The notes under the pieces were generated by a model. The model saw only the letters and a list, made by a program, of their open reading frames with translations. It made no database searches and was not told the DNA's origin. Of a stretch of DNA of 5,593 bases, positions 1-5,593 are shown piece after piece (position 1 is the first letter of the stretch; every line of letters starts with the position of its first letter). Origin of the DNA: an uncultured Eubacteriales bacterium (GTDB lineage: Bacteria; Bacillota; Clostridia; Oscillospirales; Acutalibacteraceae); the NCBI GenBank assembly GCA_900320415.1, contig ONSE01000017.1, forward strand, positions 1 to 5,593, read 5' to 3'. The translations under genes and the position numbers were made by a program.

Positions 1-957
1 GGGCTGCTCCTGCTCTGAGCTCTGCGAGCTCTGCTCCTCCTGTGAGCTCTGGGAGCTTTCGGAGCTCTGCCCGGACTCGGAGGAGGAGGAATCGGAAACC
101 TCGCTGTATTCTCTGTTGACAGAGGCGGAGCCCTTGGTGATGATCTGGGTGACAGGCTCCTTGGTGACCTTTTCCTCTACCTTTTCGCGGCTGTCCTCCT
201 TGCCGTCAACATACTTTACCTTGTAGGTGACGGTCTTTTCACCGTCCACGCCCTTCTGGGTCAGCTCGCTCGCGCCCGAAGAAAGGGAATCGCTGACGAC
301 CTCCTCCTTCTGGAACGCGATCTTTTCCTTCTTCTCCTCTGTCTTGTACTCCACGCGCTTGACGACGATCTTCATGCCGTCCTTGATCTCCGCGTCGAGC
401 TTCTCGCTGACCTCGTCGTCCTCGCCGAGCGTTACCTTCTGCTCCTTGAGGAACTCCTCAACGGTCTTTGCCTTGGTGGGATAATCGGTGGTCTTGCCGT
501 CTACGGTGAGGCTGACGGTGCTGCCCTTGACAAGGTTGATCACCATGCCGTCCTCGAGGTATTTTTCTCTGTCAACGTCGATCGCGTAGCCGTCGAGCTT
601 GAAGCCCGACTGCTTGACAGCGTCGATGACCTTGCCGCCGACCAGCTCAATGACCTTGCTGTCCTTGTCCTGCTTGACGGTCACCTTGGCGTAGCGCTTT
701 ATGGTGATTTCAGCGGTGCTCTCCGTGATCTTCTCGTCCGCCTTCGGCTCGGTCTCGTCCTTTTCGGAGATCTTCATCTCCGCCTTCTCGAGGACCTCCG
801 TGACAGTCATGCCGACAGTCGCCTCCACCTCTGTCTTGGCGCCCTTGTCGATGACGTTGAGCGTGACCGTCTTGTCGCCGCAGGCCGTAAACACGATCGC
901 CGTCATCAGCATCGCGAGCAGTAACGCCGCCGCTTTGGTTATTCCTTTAATCTTCAT
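1..957 (-). CDS. DUF348/G5-domain lipoprotein (YabE-like), 3' partial
   Basis: The frame starts at ATG 957 and runs to the window edge without a stop, giving 319 visible residues. The N-terminus MKIKGITKAAALLLAMLM...FTACGD is a lipoprotein signal: basic start, hydrophobic core and C26 at a lipobox-like FTAC (Phe at -3 is less common than Leu). Three DUF348-like units follow (about 29-87, 92-143 and 146-200); the third shows the pattern VSLTVDGKTTDYPTKAKTVEEFL. A G5 domain spans about 203-276, with GVDGEKTVTYKVKYVDGKE and a KEPVTQIITKGS end. Residues 287-319 are a Ser/Gln/Glu-rich linker that likely leads to a further domain outside the window. In YabE and resuscitation-factor-like proteins, DUF348 and G5 carry a C-terminal 3D/RlpA-like or other wall-acting domain, but this cannot be seen here. 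The protein should be tethered to the outer face of the membrane and contact peptidoglycan or wall sugars. A perfect AGGAGG 5 nt upstream supports the start; the gene overlaps the AlgX-like gene by 11 nt. Confidence 0.88.
   Translation of the reverse strand, partial: MKIKGITKAAALLLAMLMTAIVFTACGDKTVTLNVIDKGAKTEVEATVGMTVTEVLEKAEMKISEKDETEPKADEKITESTAEITIKRYAKVTVKQDKDSKVIELVGGKVIDAVKQSGFKLDGYAIDVDREKYLEDGMVINLVKGSTVSLTVDGKTTDYPTKAKTVEEFLKEQKVTLGEDDEVSEKLDAEIKDGMKIVVKRVEYKTEEKKEKIAFQKEEVVSDSLSSGASELTQKGVDGEKTVTYKVKYVDGKEDSREKVEEKVTKEPVTQIITKGSASVNREYSEVSDSSSSESGQSSESSQSSQEEQSSQSSEQEQP
17..69 (-). repeat. Short CAGAGCTC repeat in the Ser/Gln/Glu linker of the G5 lipoprotein
   Basis: Plus-strand gagctctg occurs at 17-24, 26-33, 44-51 and 62-69, with spacings of 9, 18 and 18 nt, all whole codons. 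On the coding strand these give repeated Gln-Ser-Ser. The stretch is a simple in-frame expansion forming a flexible linker. Confidence 0.75.
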
Positions 958-2344
958 AGCTTCCTCCTGTAATTTCATAGTATTCGCCGTTGTTCTTCAC
1001 AATCAGCTTTATGTCAAGCGCGGCCTCCGCGGGATAGGCGTCAGACGGGAGATAGACAAGAAATCCGTCGCCGCCCTCCGTTTTGAGGCTGTAGGCTTCA
1101 TAAACCTTATCATTGACGGAGAGGTAATACTCCGCCCCGCTGTCAAGAGTCACGCCGCTGAGCGTGCCCGAAACAGCGGTATACTCCGCCGCGTAGTCGC
1201 AGGGAGCGACCGTGAACTCCGCCTTGCCGCCGAGAGCGGAGGGCGCCTGAAAGAGCGTCGTCTCCGCCGCGGGAAGCAGGGGCGGCATGGTGATCAGCCA
1301 GCCGATGTTGCGCTCGACAAGCTCCATCACAAAGGTATCGGGCTTGTCGGCGGCGAGATCGGCGGCGACGTTCATCGGGAATGCCTTGGTGAAGGAGGCG
1401 TTCCCGTACGCCGAGGCAAAGAACGGCACCAGCGCGTTGCCGAACGAGTCACGGTACATATAGAGCGTGCCTGCCGCATTGGGGTTCTGCGTTTTGATCA
1501 GCGTGTCCTCCACCGACTGTGTATCGGTGACGTAGCCGTAGGCGTTCTCCGCGCCGTAGTAGTAATTGTACTCCGCTTCACCGCCCCTCGGATAGACCAT
1601 TTTGCTCAGGTCACCGACGAAGTCCTTTTTCCGCGTCACCTCGGCGGCGGAATAATCGTCGTGCTCCTTGCCCAGCGCGTTCATCACCTCGTTGTACGCC
1701 AGCAGCGCGCCCTTGTTGTTCCAGTGGGAATCGCGCCGGAAATAGAGCGTCTCGCTCTGCGAGGAGAGCGGCGCGAAGAGGTCGCAGTAGGCAATATCGG
1801 TGCCCGCGAGCGCCTGCCGCAGCAGATCGCGGTTGTGAACGTCCGAAACCCGCAGTCCGTAGTAATACGGCATATGGTCGGGGTAGAGCGTGTTTTTGTT
1901 CGGAGCGACGGTGAAAAGGAACCGCGCGCCGTGCGCCTGCGAGTAGCGCTGAATGATGCCGAGATTGTGTATCACGCCGTTGATCTCACTCTCGGAGAGG
2001 GTGTTCCTTCCGAGATAATCATCGGCGCTCGAGGTGTAATAGAGCCAGCTGTCCGTGCCCGTGATGACGGTGTCCACGCTTGAGCTTTGGAACACACCTG
2101 CCTGAACCGCCGCGTCTGCGGAGATCATCTCGGGGCGGAAGGCAAAGCTCTTTTCATAGTAGCCGCCCAGCTCCGTCAGATAGCTGAAATTCGGGCTGCC
2201 GTCCTTCTTCACCGCGTCGGGAGCCTTTGCCCTTCTCTCGTTGCCGACAGGCTCGGTGGTGGGACGGACGATCATACCCAGCGACGGTATCAGACACACC
2301 GCCACACAAAAGGCGACGAATAAGCCGCATATGATTTTCTTCAT
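947..2344 (-). CDS. AlgX/AlgJ/DHHW-like (SGNH-type) polysaccharide O-acetyltransferase partner
   Basis: A 465-aa protein with an N-terminal hydrophobic segment (about residues 4-27, MKKIICGLFVAFCVAVC...) that serves as signal peptide or membrane anchor, leaving the rest outside the cell. Residues 90-310 fit the AlgX/AlgJ fold: GTDSWLYY (96-103), RRDSHWNNKGA (203-213) and MYRDSFGNA (296-304). By comparison with AlgX, D205, H207 and S300 form the expected Asp-His...Ser catalytic set, and all three are present. This domain accepts acyl groups supplied by the MBOAT protein and transfers them to glycan hydroxyls. Residues 370-465 look like an added beta-rich region with no obvious motif. The frame is open upstream to 2578 inside the MBOAT gene, but that part reads as nonsense. 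The ATG at 2344 has a ribosome site (AAAGGCGG, 6 nt away) directly after the MBOAT stop and begins a proper signal sequence. The last 11 nt overlap the next gene. Function by family: O-acylation of an exported polysaccharide; the substrate is inferred only to be surface-located. Confidence 0.9.
   Translation of the reverse strand: MKKIICGLFVAFCVAVCLIPSLGMIVRPTTEPVGNERRAKAPDAVKKDGSPNFSYLTELGGYYEKSFAFRPEMISADAAVQAGVFQSSSVDTVITGTDSWLYYTSSADDYLGRNTLSESEINGVIHNLGIIQRYSQAHGARFLFTVAPNKNTLYPDHMPYYYGLRVSDVHNRDLLRQALAGTDIAYCDLFAPLSSQSETLYFRRDSHWNNKGALLAYNEVMNALGKEHDDYSAAEVTRKKDFVGDLSKMVYPRGGEAEYNYYYGAENAYGYVTDTQSVEDTLIKTQNPNAAGTLYMYRDSFGNALVPFFASAYGNASFTKAFPMNVAADLAADKPDTFVMELVERNIGWLITMPPLLPAAETTLFQAPSALGGKAEFTVAPCDYAAEYTAVSGTLSGVTLDSGAEYYLSVNDKVYEAYSLKTEGGDGFLVYLPSDAYPAEAALDIKLIVKNNGEYYEITGGSYED
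963..968 (-). promoter_or_regulatory. Shine-Dalgarno AGGAGG for the G5 lipoprotein gene
   Basis: On the minus strand the sequence reads ACAGGAGGAAGCT then ATG. AGGAGG is a perfect match and sits 5 nt from the start. It lies inside the last codons of the AlgX-like gene (encoding TGGS), so translation of the two genes is probably coupled. It settles the start at 957. Confidence 0.88.
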
Positions 2345-2350
2345 GCCGCG

Positions 2351-2358
2351 CCGCCTTT
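2351..2358 (-). promoter_or_regulatory. Shine-Dalgarno AAAGGCGG for the AlgX-like gene
   Basis: The minus strand reads TAG AAAGGCGG CGCGGC ATG. The site differs by one base from AAAGGAGG, lies 6 nt before the ATG at 2344, and begins right after the MBOAT stop codon. It decides the start against the longer open frame that reaches back into the MBOAT gene. Confidence 0.75.
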
Positions 2359-3786
2359 CTAAAATCTGAAATAAATAAACGGGTTGTAGGCGCCTGTGGA
2401 GAGCCGCAGCATACACCAGACAAGTCCTGCCGCCGCAAAGAGATAGAGCGCCGCCTCCGCGAGCTTTCCGACCGCGGTCAGCTCCGCTTCTCCGTAAAGG
2501 ACAGACCGGAGCCTGTCGGACAGCGGACGGATGGGAGCGCAGCCGACGATCGCCGCGATGAGCATCACGATGAACCACGGCGTGAGCTGCGAGAGAACCA
2601 GACTCAGCGAGGCGTCTGTCATCTCAAAGCCCGCGAACATCCTGCCGAGATAGCCGAAGCCGTAGGCGATGGTGTCGGCGCGGAAGAGCACGAAGCCGAG
2701 CGTCACGACGAGGAGGGTATAGAGATGTCCCACCGCGCGCGGCAGCTTCCGCATGAACGGCACATACTCCTCGATCAGAAGGAAGAGCCCGTGCCAGAGT
2801 CCCCACAGCACGAACGTCCAGTTCGCGCCGTGCCACAGACCCGTGAAGAAAAAGACGATCACGCGGTTGAGCGCGGTTCTCGCCTTTCCCTTACGGTTGC
2901 CGCCGAGGGGAAAGTACAAATATTCCTTGAACCAGGTGGAAAGGGAAATGTGCCATCTTCTCCAGAAATCCTGCACGCTGACCGCGCCGTAGGGATAGAG
3001 GAAGTTCTCCTTGAACTCAAAGCCGAAGAGAAGTCCCAAGCCGATCGCCATATCGGAATAGCCCGAAAAATCGTAATAGATCTGGAAAAGATAGGCAACC
3101 GCGCCGAGCCACGCGGTCGGCAGCGCCATCGCAGCCGTGTCCTGCGCGAAGATGACGTCCGCTGCCTGACCCATCGCGTTGGCGATCAGCACCTTTTTGG
3201 CGAGGCCGCCGATAAAGCGGCGGAAGCCTCTCGCGATTTTCTCGGTGCTCTGCTCACGGTCGGTGATCTGGCGGTTGATATCCCTGTACTTGACGATGGG
3301 TCCCGCGATCAGCTGCGGGAAGAAGGTGATATAAAGCAGAATGTTGAAATAGTTCTTCTGCACCTCCACCGCGCCGCGGTAGACGTCGATGACGTAGGAC
3401 AGCGCCTGGAAGGTGAAGAACGAAATGCCGATGGGCAGCGCGATCTCAGGCACGGGAACCGAAAGCCCCGTGAGGGTGTTGAAGGTGGAAACGAACATCC
3501 CCGTGTACTTGAACACCGCGAGGATGCCGAGGTTGACGGCGACCGCCGTCACCAGCGCCGCCTTGCTCTTCTGCCGCGGATCTCTGTCCACCCACAGGGC
3601 GCAAAGATAATTGAGCACGGAGCTGAACAGCATGAGCAGCACATAGACAGGCTCGCCGTAGGCGTAAAACGCGAGGCTCGCCGCGATCAGCAGTCCGTTT
3701 CTGACCTTGAGCGAGGGTATCACCGTGTAGAGCAGGAATACCGCGGGAAGAAAGACACTGAGAAATACAATTGAACTGAATACCAT
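2359..3786 (-). CDS. MBOAT family membrane O-acyltransferase (AlgI/DltB-like)
   Basis: A complete 475-aa polytopic membrane protein of normal length for AlgI-type MBOATs. In the known family it takes an acyl group (usually acetyl) from a cytoplasmic donor and passes it across the membrane for O-acylation of an exported polymer. Visible signatures in order are PIGISFFTFQALSYVIDVYRG-type (118-138), FFPQLIAGPIVKY (155-167), DFSGYSDMAIGLG (239-251), FWRRWHISLSTWFKEYLYFPLGG (274-296) and GLWHGANW (316-323), followed by GLWHG (329-333). H319 (codon 2830-2832) is the expected catalytic His; H279 in RRWH matches the second conserved His of the family. Hydrophobic stretches run through the whole length, beginning at residue 3. 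The ATG at 3786 is supported by an AAAAGGAA site and by the family-typical N-terminus MVFSSIVFLSVFLP. The gene directly downstream encodes its likely extracytoplasmic partner, 14 nt away. DltB (D-alanylation) is less likely because no dltA or dltC is seen and the partner is AlgX-like. Substrate unknown. Confidence 0.95.
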   Translation of the reverse strand: MVFSSIVFLSVFLPAVFLLYTVIPSLKVRNGLLIAASLAFYAYGEPVYVLLMLFSSVLNYLCALWVDRDPRQKSKAALVTAVAVNLGILAVFKYTGMFVSTFNTLTGLSVPVPEIALPIGISFFTFQALSYVIDVYRGAVEVQKNYFNILLYITFFPQLIAGPIVKYRDINRQITDREQSTEKIARGFRRFIGGLAKKVLIANAMGQAADVIFAQDTAAMALPTAWLGAVAYLFQIYYDFSGYSDMAIGLGLLFGFEFKENFLYPYGAVSVQDFWRRWHISLSTWFKEYLYFPLGGNRKGKARTALNRVIVFFFTGLWHGANWTFVLWGLWHGLFLLIEEYVPFMRKLPRAVGHLYTLLVVTLGFVLFRADTIAYGFGYLGRMFAGFEMTDASLSLVLSQLTPWFIVMLIAAIVGCAPIRPLSDRLRSVLYGEAELTAVGKLAEAALYLFAAAGLVWCMLRLSTGAYNPFIYFRF

Positions 3787-3792
3787 AGAATG

Positions 3793-3800
3793 TTCCTTTT
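3793..3800 (-). promoter_or_regulatory. Shine-Dalgarno AAAAGGAA for the MBOAT gene
   Basis: In the 20-nt gap between the transglutaminase-like gene and the MBOAT gene the minus strand reads GGGGATAAAAGGAACATTCT then ATG. The AAAGGA core is 7 nt from the start at 3786. The gap is too short for a terminator plus a promoter, which supports co-transcription. Confidence 0.75.
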
Positions 3801-3806
3801 ATCCCC

Positions 3807-5593
3807 CTAGATTTTGACGTGCATCCAGGAGTAGCCCGCGGAAATCGCGCCCCTGTAGTCCACATCGGTGGGATTGTTGGTGTAGCTGATGCCGAAATAA
3901 TCGTAATCAGAGTGGTGTCTGCCCCACTCGGGGTCGTAGACCTTGCCCTCGACCTCCGCCCAGCCGTGTCCGCCGCTGTGGCAGGCGTAGACGTTCTCGT
4001 AGCCGATCGCCTTGGCGAGGAAGGCAAACTCGGCGCCGTAGCTGATGCAGTTGCCCTTGCCGTTGACGAGCATATCATTGGCGTAGAGGATCTCCCAGCC
4101 GTCGCCGTGGAAGTGCGGAATGCGCGGGTTCATCTCGATATAGGCGTCCTGGATATAGCGGAACATCTTCCAGAGCTTGTCGGACTTGCTCATACTGCTG
4201 TCGCAGACCTTGTCCACCAGCTTGAGGGCTCTGTGCAGGGTCTCGTCATACTCGGTCGTGACCTTGACCGCCCTGCCGTCGAGAATGTTCCAGTCGCTGC
4301 CGTCCAGGCTGACCGCCTTGCGGACGTCAAAGCTGAAAACGCCGTTCTCCACGTACCACGAGCCGTAGGAATTCTTTGCGATACCCGTGTAGTGATAGTC
4401 GATCCTTCCGTCCTTGCCGGCGTAGCGGAAGCCCTCCGCGGAGGAGCCGGCAAGACAATCCCTGAGCATCTCGCCCGAGGAGGTGAAGTAATAGGTCGCG
4501 CCGTCGATGGTGACGTAGCCCTGACGGAGCTTGCCGTCGCTGAAATTGTAGGAGGTGCCGCCGACCGTCACCCTGCCGTTGGCGACCGCGCCGTTATAGT
4601 AGTATTTTACATCGTCCAGATAGGAGCTGATGAGATTTCCGTCCTTGTCGAGCAGGCGCAGGGTGTAGGCGTAGACATTGTCCTTCTGCGCGGAGGCGTC
4701 GGTATAGGACGTCTCCCCCGTGCCGTCAAACAGCCTTGACCAGCCGCTCGTGAGCGTTTTGCGGTAGAGGCGGTAGCTGTCCGCGCCGTCAACCGCGTTC
4801 CAGGAAATCAGGTTGCCCGTGCCGCTTTTGGAAACGGACGCGATCTGCGGCGGCGCGAAGTAGCGCGTTGCCCGGCCGTCCTTGTTGAAGCCGCTGATAA
4901 ACTCGTAGTCGCTGTCCAGACAGCGGACGGTATAGACGCGGGTCTCGCCGTTTTTGACGGTGGTGTCGGTGTAGTAGGTGTCGGCAGTGGAGCGGAGTCC
5001 CTTCCAGCCGTCGCCGCTGCGGTAGAATATGCCGTAGCGCGCGGCGCCCTCGCACTTGGTGAAGCGCAGCGTCACGCCGTTGCCGGTGTTCTCAAAGGAG
5101 GTGATCTGCGGCGTTTTGATGTATTTCACGCTCTTGCCGCTGTTGTAGTAGCTCGTCCAGTCGGTCGCGTCCGCGTTGATGCAGCGCACGGTATAGGAAA
5201 CCGTTTCGCCCGAGGGAGCGGTCTTGTCAAGATAAGTATTTTCCGTGGTGTCGGCGATCCTTTGCCAGCCGCTGCCTCCCGTTTTGCGGTAGACGCGGTA
5301 CTGCTCGGCGCCCTTGAGGGCGTTCCAGCTGACGGAAATGCCGCTGTCGGTGGTTTCCAGAGAGGAAATCACGGGAGGCTCGAGATAGAGATAGCTCCGG
5401 CCTTCCTTGTCGTAGGCGCTGACAAACTCGCCGTCGCTGTCCAGGCAGCGGACGGTGTAGGTATAGCTCTCGCCCGTCTTGACCTTATTGTTGGTATACT
5501 CCGTCGTTTTGGAGGTTCCCAGACCCTTCCAGCCGCTCTCTGTCAGAATGAACACCCCGTAGCGCGCGGCGCCGTCACAGGCGTCCCAGTGAA
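3807..5593 (-). CDS. Secreted Fn3-repeat / cell-wall-binding / transglutaminase-like protein, 5' partial
   Basis: The frame is open to the window end, so the true start lies beyond 5593 and 594 residues are visible (numbered here from the edge). The GTG at 5555 is only an internal Val: the residues before it (HWDACDGAARYG) continue the repeat. Residues 1-332 are four Fn3-like repeats of about 87 aa, with cores such as SWNALKGAEQYRVYRK and ends such as YTVRCLDSD. Residues 336-380 hold two choline/glucan-binding-like units (GYVTIDGATYYF), followed by IAKNSYGSWYVENG near 404-417. Residues 440-567 are transglutaminase-like with a credible Cys-His-Asp triad: C515 in GKGNCISYG, H542 in GGHGWAEV and D553 in VYDPEWG. 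The protein ends HVKI then TAG. Such proteins act outside the cell, as wall-bound cross-linking enzymes, peptidases or inactive scaffolds; which applies here is unknown. The signal peptide is presumably in the missing part. It is the most upstream gene seen, 20 nt before the MBOAT gene. The domain calls are firm and the reaction is not. Confidence 0.9.
   Translation of the reverse strand, partial: HWDACDGAARYGVFILTESGWKGLGTSKTTEYTNNKVKTGESYTYTVRCLDSDGEFVSAYDKEGRSYLYLEPPVISSLETTDSGISVSWNALKGAEQYRVYRKTGGSGWQRIADTTENTYLDKTAPSGETVSYTVRCINADATDWTSYYNSGKSVKYIKTPQITSFENTGNGVTLRFTKCEGAARYGIFYRSGDGWKGLRSTADTYYTDTTVKNGETRVYTVRCLDSDYEFISGFNKDGRATRYFAPPQIASVSKSGTGNLISWNAVDGADSYRLYRKTLTSGWSRLFDGTGETSYTDASAQKDNVYAYTLRLLDKDGNLISSYLDDVKYYYNGAVANGRVTVGGTSYNFSDGKLRQGYVTIDGATYYFTSSGEMLRDCLAGSSAEGFRYAGKDGRIDYHYTGIAKNSYGSWYVENGVFSFDVRKAVSLDGSDWNILDGRAVKVTTEYDETLHRALKLVDKVCDSSMSKSDKLWKMFRYIQDAYIEMNPRIPHFHGDGWEILYANDMLVNGKGNCISYGAEFAFLAKAIGYENVYACHSGGHGWAEVEGKVYDPEWGRHHSDYDYFGISYTNNPTDVDYRGAISAGYSWMHVKI
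4326..4586 (-). other. Cell-wall / glucan-binding-like segment of the transglutaminase-like protein
   Basis: This stretch lies between the Fn3-like repeats and the transglutaminase domain. It encodes units such as VTVGGTSYNFSDGKLRQG and VTIDGATYYFTSSGEML, which follow the G..Y.F...G pattern of choline/glucan-binding repeats. IAKNSYGSWYVENG follows, close to a wall-binding motif I recall from clostridial surface proteins. It probably holds the enzyme on the wall; the ligand cannot be read from sequence. Confidence 0.65.
4596..5593 (-). repeat. Four Fn3-like protein repeats in an alternating A-B-A-B order
   Basis: Four units of about 87 aa are encoded at roughly 5379-5593 (A1, partial), 5115-5378 (B1), 4854-5114 (A2) and 4596-4853 (B2). 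A units share GAARYG[VI]F, GWKGL and YTVRCLDSD.EF; B units share SWNA..GA..YR[VL]YRK and SGW.R. Each A unit resembles the other A more than its neighbours, so the true period is about 175 aa (525 nt). Confidence 0.8.
4908..4934 (-). repeat. Direct nucleotide repeat, copy in unit A2 (partner at 5433-5459)
   Basis: The stretch gtcgctgtcca-acagcggacgg-tatag recurs at 5433-5459 with only a couple of substitutions, exactly 525 nt away. It encodes the TVRCLDSD end of the A-type Fn3-like unit. The spacing equals two protein repeats, which points to duplication of a two-domain block. Confidence 0.7.

Noticed and set aside
701..2083. A 460-codon plus-strand open frame
   Set aside because: It lies antisense across two well-supported genes (lipoprotein and AlgX-like), has no recognisable domain, and is rich in Arg/Val/Gly as expected for the complement of GC-biased codons.
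2345..2578. A longer N-terminus for the AlgX-like protein reaching back to 2578
   Set aside because: The added 78 residues are Arg-rich nonsense overlapping the MBOAT gene, and the ATG at 2344 has both a ribosome site and a signal sequence.
2725..3774. A 349-codon plus-strand open frame antisense to the MBOAT gene
   Set aside because: Highly charged Arg/Glu/His-rich composition with no domain; the opposite strand encodes a textbook MBOAT protein.
2359..3786. A DltB (teichoic acid D-alanylation) assignment for the MBOAT gene
   Set aside because: No dltA or dltC neighbour is visible and the next gene is an AlgX/DHHW-like protein, which fits the AlgI type better.
3787..3806. A terminator or promoter between the transglutaminase-like and MBOAT genes
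   Set aside because: The gap is only 20 nt, shows no inverted repeat, and is taken up mostly by the ribosome binding site.
3819..4739. A 306-codon plus-strand open frame antisense to the transglutaminase-like gene
   Set aside because: Low-complexity Val/Ala/Asp/Gly text produced by the complement of the real gene; no motif.
5553..5555. GTG at 5555 as the start of the transglutaminase-like gene
   Set aside because: The same frame continues to the window end with residues that complete an Fn3-like repeat, and no signal peptide follows the GTG.

Overview
The window carries one dense gene block, read entirely from the minus strand. It holds four genes in the order of transcription, from high to low coordinates: (1) a large secreted protein, cut at its N-terminus by the window end, with Fn3-like repeats, a cell-wall-binding-like segment and a C-terminal transglutaminase-like domain (3807-5593); (2) a complete MBOAT-family membrane O-acyltransferase of the AlgI/DltB type (2359-3786); (3) a complete membrane-anchored AlgX/AlgJ/DHHW-like (SGNH-type) protein (947-2344); (4) a lipoprotein with DUF348-like repeats and a G5 domain, cut at its C-terminus by the window end (1-957). 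The junctions are 20 nt, 14 nt and an 11-nt overlap. Each downstream gene has its own Shine-Dalgarno sequence, and no terminator or promoter separates them, so they most likely form one transcription unit that extends past both ends of the window.

The organism is probably a fairly GC-rich Gram-positive member of the Clostridia, perhaps in the Oscillospiraceae/Ruminococcaceae range. The reasons are the strong AGGAGG-type ribosome binding sites, a DUF348/G5 lipoprotein of the YabE kind, choline/glucan-binding-like repeats with a motif close to 'AKNSYG-WYVENG', and Fn3-rich surface proteins. This is an inference from style and domain content, not a species identification.

The MBOAT and AlgX-like proteins form the classic two-part module for O-acylation (usually O-acetylation) of an exported polysaccharide: the MBOAT protein moves an acyl group across the membrane and the SGNH-type partner places it on the glycan outside. 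The two flanking genes also encode exported, wall-associated proteins. The whole block therefore looks like a cell-envelope or matrix modification locus. The substrate cannot be read from the window.

The plus strand contains several long open frames, but they are shadows of the GC-biased minus-strand genes. No RNA gene, mobile element or CRISPR array was seen, and there is no gene-free stretch longer than 20 nt.
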